From Planctomycetaceae bacterium (GTDB lineage Bacteria; Planctomycetota; Planctomycetia; Pirellulales; UBA1268), in NCBI GenBank assembly GCA_947453875.1, contig CANGIH010000092.1, forward strand, positions 1-7,981: DNA of 7,981 nt, read 5' to 3'. How positions within the stretch are numbered: the stretch's first letter is position 1; each line of letters opens with the position of its first letter. A program made the translations under genes and the position numbers. The notes under the pieces are model-generated. The model was not told the DNA's origin. It was given only the letters and a program-made list of their open reading frames with translations, and did not search any database. Below are positions 5,729 to 7,981 of this stretch, one piece after another.

Positions 5729-7798
5729 ATGCGGTGGATGGCCCCGACACGCTCATCGCTCCCGGTGGCATCGGTAGCACTGCTAACGCTGTTGGCCGGG
5801 GGAGCGATCGCTCCGGAGGCCGCGGGTGCGGGCTTCGCGCCGAGCGAGCGGGTGCTGCCGGACACGACGCGTGCCTGGGCGAGCGCGGCTGACGCCACCG
5901 CGCTTCGCGAACGCTTCGACCGCTCCGCCCTCGGGCAGTTGTTCGCCGAACCGCTCATGCAAAAATTTTACGACTCGCTCGACGAGCAGCGTTCGAGCGT
6001 GGCCGGCGACCGGATGGGCTTCGGGATCACCCCCAAGGAACTCGCCGGCATCAGCGGTGGGGAATCGGCGATCGCCGCGGTGGAACAGGCCGACGGCACA
6101 CTCGCCGGACTGCTGCTGGTCGATACGACAGGCCACGACGACGCTGTCGCCGTCACCCTCGAGAAAGTCTTCAAGCGTCTGGCCGACAAAGGAGCGAAGA
6201 AGCTCGAGGCCCCGGAGGGGATCAGCGCCTTCGAATTGCCCCCCCTTCCGCCGCGCGAAGGAGAGATGCCTGCCGCCGAACCGGGCCCCCCGCGCCGGTT
6301 GGCCTATGCGGCCGTGCCCGGCGCCCTCCTGGCCGGCACCAAAGCCGACGTGGTGGCCGCGACCCTGCCGGCGCTCGCCAAGGGACGGAAGGATTCGCTC
6401 GAATCGCTCGAGGCCTTCCAGGCGGTGACGAAGAAGGTGGCGGAGACGGTTCCCGACAACGCCGCCACCGGCCGCTGGTTCATCGACCCGCTCGCCTTCG
6501 CGCAGGCCCAGCGCAAGAGCATGCCGGCGCCGAAGAAGGCCTCCAAGCGGAAGCCGACCGATTATGTCGAGATGGCCAAGCGCAACGGCTTCGATTGCAT
6601 CAAGGGAGCCGGTGGCGTCGTCTTCTTCGGTGAAGGCAATGTCGACCTGCGGCACAACACCCTCATCTACGCCCCCGCCACGTCCTCCGGCACGGAGCGT
6701 TACGAGAAGGCCGCCCGGGTCCTCTCCTTCCCCAACGCGTCGTCGATCGATCCTGCCCCGTGGGTGCCGGGCGATGCCGCCAGCTGGGTCGGGCTCCGCT
6801 GGGACATCCCCAAGGTGTTCAGGGCGCTCGAACCGCTCGTCGACGACGTCGTCGGGGAGCCCGGTGTGTTCGACGACGTGATCTCGAGCCTTAAGGAAGA
6901 TCCCGACGGCCCCCAGATCGACGTCGAGAACGACCTCATCCGCCATCTCGGTGGCGGCTTGATGGTGGCCGGAGACCATGTCGTTCCCTTCGGCCCCGAC
7001 TGCGAGCGGATGCTGATCGCGATCGAGGCCAGCGACCCCGAGACGGTGGCCTCCACGATCGCCAGGAGCATGTCAACGGAAGCCAATACCAAGAAGCTCG
7101 AATATGGCGGGCACCTGATCTGGGAGACCGTTCCTGACGAGTCGGGGAGGGCGACCCGTGCGACACGCGTGCAGGCCGGCGAAGACTCGGCCGATGAGCG
7201 GCCGCGCGGTGCGCTCGGTGGTGATCCTGACGCCGCGGCCTTCCCCAACGCCGCGGTCGCGGTGGCCCACGGCCAGATCCTCATCGCTTCCCATCGCGAC
7301 ATCCTCGAGAAGGTGCTCGATGGAAAATCTCCTTCCTTCGCCCAGGAAGCCGACTACACGCGGGCAGTGGAGGCATTGAAGGGGCTCCTGCCGGGTGAGG
7401 TGGCGCTGCGAACCTTCGCCCGCACCGAGCAGATGGTGCAGCCCACCTACGAACTCCTCCGCGCCGGCAAGGGACCGGAGAACAAGAGCCTGGCTGGTCG
7501 ACTTGCCAATGCCCTCCTCACGGCCCGCGACAATCCCGGTGCCGGCTTGGGGGCCAAGAAGCCGAAGGAGCCACGGAAGCCCCGCGTCGATGGCTCGACG
7601 CTGCCGGAGTTTGAAAAGATTCGCCATTACTTCGGCACCGCCGGGATGACGATGCAGACGACTCCCGACGGCTGGATGTTTGTCGGGGCATCGCTGTGGG
7701 AGGGCAACGGCCATACTCATGCCCCCGATGACACGTCTGTCACCAGGCCCGCGGCCACCGAGAAAGAGGCTTCCCCGGAGCCGGTCGGCGCCGAGTAA
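5729..7798 (+). CDS. Exported protein of unknown function with two related modules (DUF3352-like style)
   Basis: From ATG 5729 this is 689 residues. The N-terminus is a signal peptide: arginines at 2 and 8, a hydrophobic core LPVASVALLTLLAGGAIA (11-28) and a likely cleavage site after AAGA (31-34), so the protein is exported. The start is uncertain: in-frame GTG 5717, GTG 5696 and TTG 5651 would add 4, 11 or 26 residues, and none has a clear Shine-Dalgarno sequence. The mature protein opens with LPDTTRAWASAADATALRER, a pattern I associate with large secreted planctomycete proteins of unknown function. Two related modules can be seen, about 103-215 and 403-532. Each runs from a GG-containing strand, through a D-rich helix, a KKLE segment and a short strand, to an alanine-rich strand ending in LLAGTKADVVAATL or ILIASHRDILEKVL. 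Between them is a lysine-rich stretch (PAPKKASKRKPTDYVEMAKR, 266-285). The tail (610-689) is rich in K, P, T and E and looks disordered. No catalytic motif, membrane anchor or metal site was recognised. Confidence 0.82.
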   Translation: MRWMAPTRSSLPVASVALLTLLAGGAIAPEAAGAGFAPSERVLPDTTRAWASAADATALRERFDRSALGQLFAEPLMQKFYDSLDEQRSSVAGDRMGFGITPKELAGISGGESAIAAVEQADGTLAGLLLVDTTGHDDAVAVTLEKVFKRLADKGAKKLEAPEGISAFELPPLPPREGEMPAAEPGPPRRLAYAAVPGALLAGTKADVVAATLPALAKGRKDSLESLEAFQAVTKKVAETVPDNAATGRWFIDPLAFAQAQRKSMPAPKKASKRKPTDYVEMAKRNGFDCIKGAGGVVFFGEGNVDLRHNTLIYAPATSSGTERYEKAARVLSFPNASSIDPAPWVPGDAASWVGLRWDIPKVFRALEPLVDDVVGEPGVFDDVISSLKEDPDGPQIDVENDLIRHLGGGLMVAGDHVVPFGPDCERMLIAIEASDPETVASTIARSMSTEANTKKLEYGGHLIWETVPDESGRATRATRVQAGEDSADERPRGALGGDPDAAAFPNAAVAVAHGQILIASHRDILEKVLDGKSPSFAQEADYTRAVEALKGLLPGEVALRTFARTEQMVQPTYELLRAGKGPENKSLAGRLANALLTARDNPGAGLGAKKPKEPRKPRVDGSTLPEFEKIRHYFGTAGMTMQTTPDGWMFVGASLWEGNGHTHAPDDTSVTRPAATEKEASPEPVGAE

Positions 7799-7855
7799 GC
7801 AGGGTGCGATCCCAGGGCCAGTCGGAGGCGTTTGTTCCCTGCACGGAAAACCAGC

Positions 7856-7981
7856 ATGCGCACGGCCACGTCCGCCGATGTGATCGTCCTCGGCACCGGC
7901 GCGATGGGGACTGCGGCCTGTGCGCACATCGCCGCCCGGGGTGCGACGGTGATCGGGCTCGATCGGTTTCCGGTTCCCCAC
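7856..7981 (+). CDS. FAD-dependent oxidoreductase, sarcosine oxidase/SolA-like (N-terminus only)
   Basis: Only the first 42 residues are in the window; the gene runs off the right edge. They form a Rossmann beta-alpha-beta unit: strand DVIVLGTGAMG (8-18) with the GxGxMG dinucleotide loop, a helix (TAACAHIAARG), and a second strand TVIGLD ending in the acid that binds the FAD ribose, followed by RFPVPH. The pattern DVIVxGxGxMGxAA plus a PPH-like end matches the monomeric sarcosine oxidase / N-methyltryptophan oxidase group of the DAO family, which oxidises N-methyl or secondary amines using FAD and oxygen. The group is an inference from the N-terminus alone; other DAO-family enzymes remain possible. 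The ATG at 7856 is preceded by a weak GGAAAA (7845-7850). The 57-base gap after the secreted-protein gene shows no terminator, so co-transcription is possible. Confidence 0.8.
   Translation, partial: MRTATSADVIVLGTGAMGTAACAHIAARGATVIGLDRFPVPH

Noticed and set aside
5783..6979. A 398-residue minus-strand open frame across the secreted-protein gene
   Set aside because: The plus strand has a signal peptide and a repeated module; the minus frame is glycine/arginine-rich with no motif.

Overview
The window is GC-rich bacterial DNA with tightly packed genes and very little spacer. GC-rich codons dominate, starts are a mix of ATG and GTG, and one product is a large secreted protein of a kind common in planctomycetes. 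I infer a planctomycete (Pirellulales-like) or related PVC-group bacterium. That placement is from general character only; there is no rRNA or marker gene to settle it.

Left part, minus strand (1-1681, running off the left edge): a long multidomain protein whose C-terminus lies outside the window. It reads as a PlsC-type acyltransferase, then an acyl carrier protein (ACP) domain, then the first part of an adenylate-forming acyl-ACP/acyl-CoA synthetase. This resembles Aas, the bifunctional lysophospholipid acyltransferase/acyl-ACP synthetase, with a carrier domain placed between the two enzymes. It starts at a GTG behind a strong Shine-Dalgarno sequence.

Middle, plus strand (1790-5528): a divergent cluster of three genes. 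An ABC-2 type exporter ATPase (1790-2716) overlaps its permease (2713-4131) by four bases (GTGA). An amidase-signature hydrolase (4134-5528) follows after two bases. The three are almost certainly co-transcribed. The 108-base gap to the acyltransferase/synthetase gene must hold promoters for both directions.

Right part, plus strand: after a 200-base spacer with a GC-rich hairpin comes a 689-residue exported protein of unknown function (about 5729-7798). It has a signal peptide and two visibly related internal modules, similar in style to DUF3352. At 7856 a GxGxxG flavoprotein begins (sarcosine oxidase/SolA-like FAD oxidoreductase) and is cut by the right edge.

Links between the genes are only partly readable. 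ATPase and permease clearly form one exporter. The amidase may share its regulation or act on a related substrate. The acyltransferase/synthetase points to lipid acylation at the membrane. No mobile element, CRISPR array, tRNA or rRNA was seen. The most notable items are the PlsC-ACP-synthetase fusion and the duplicated module in the secreted protein.
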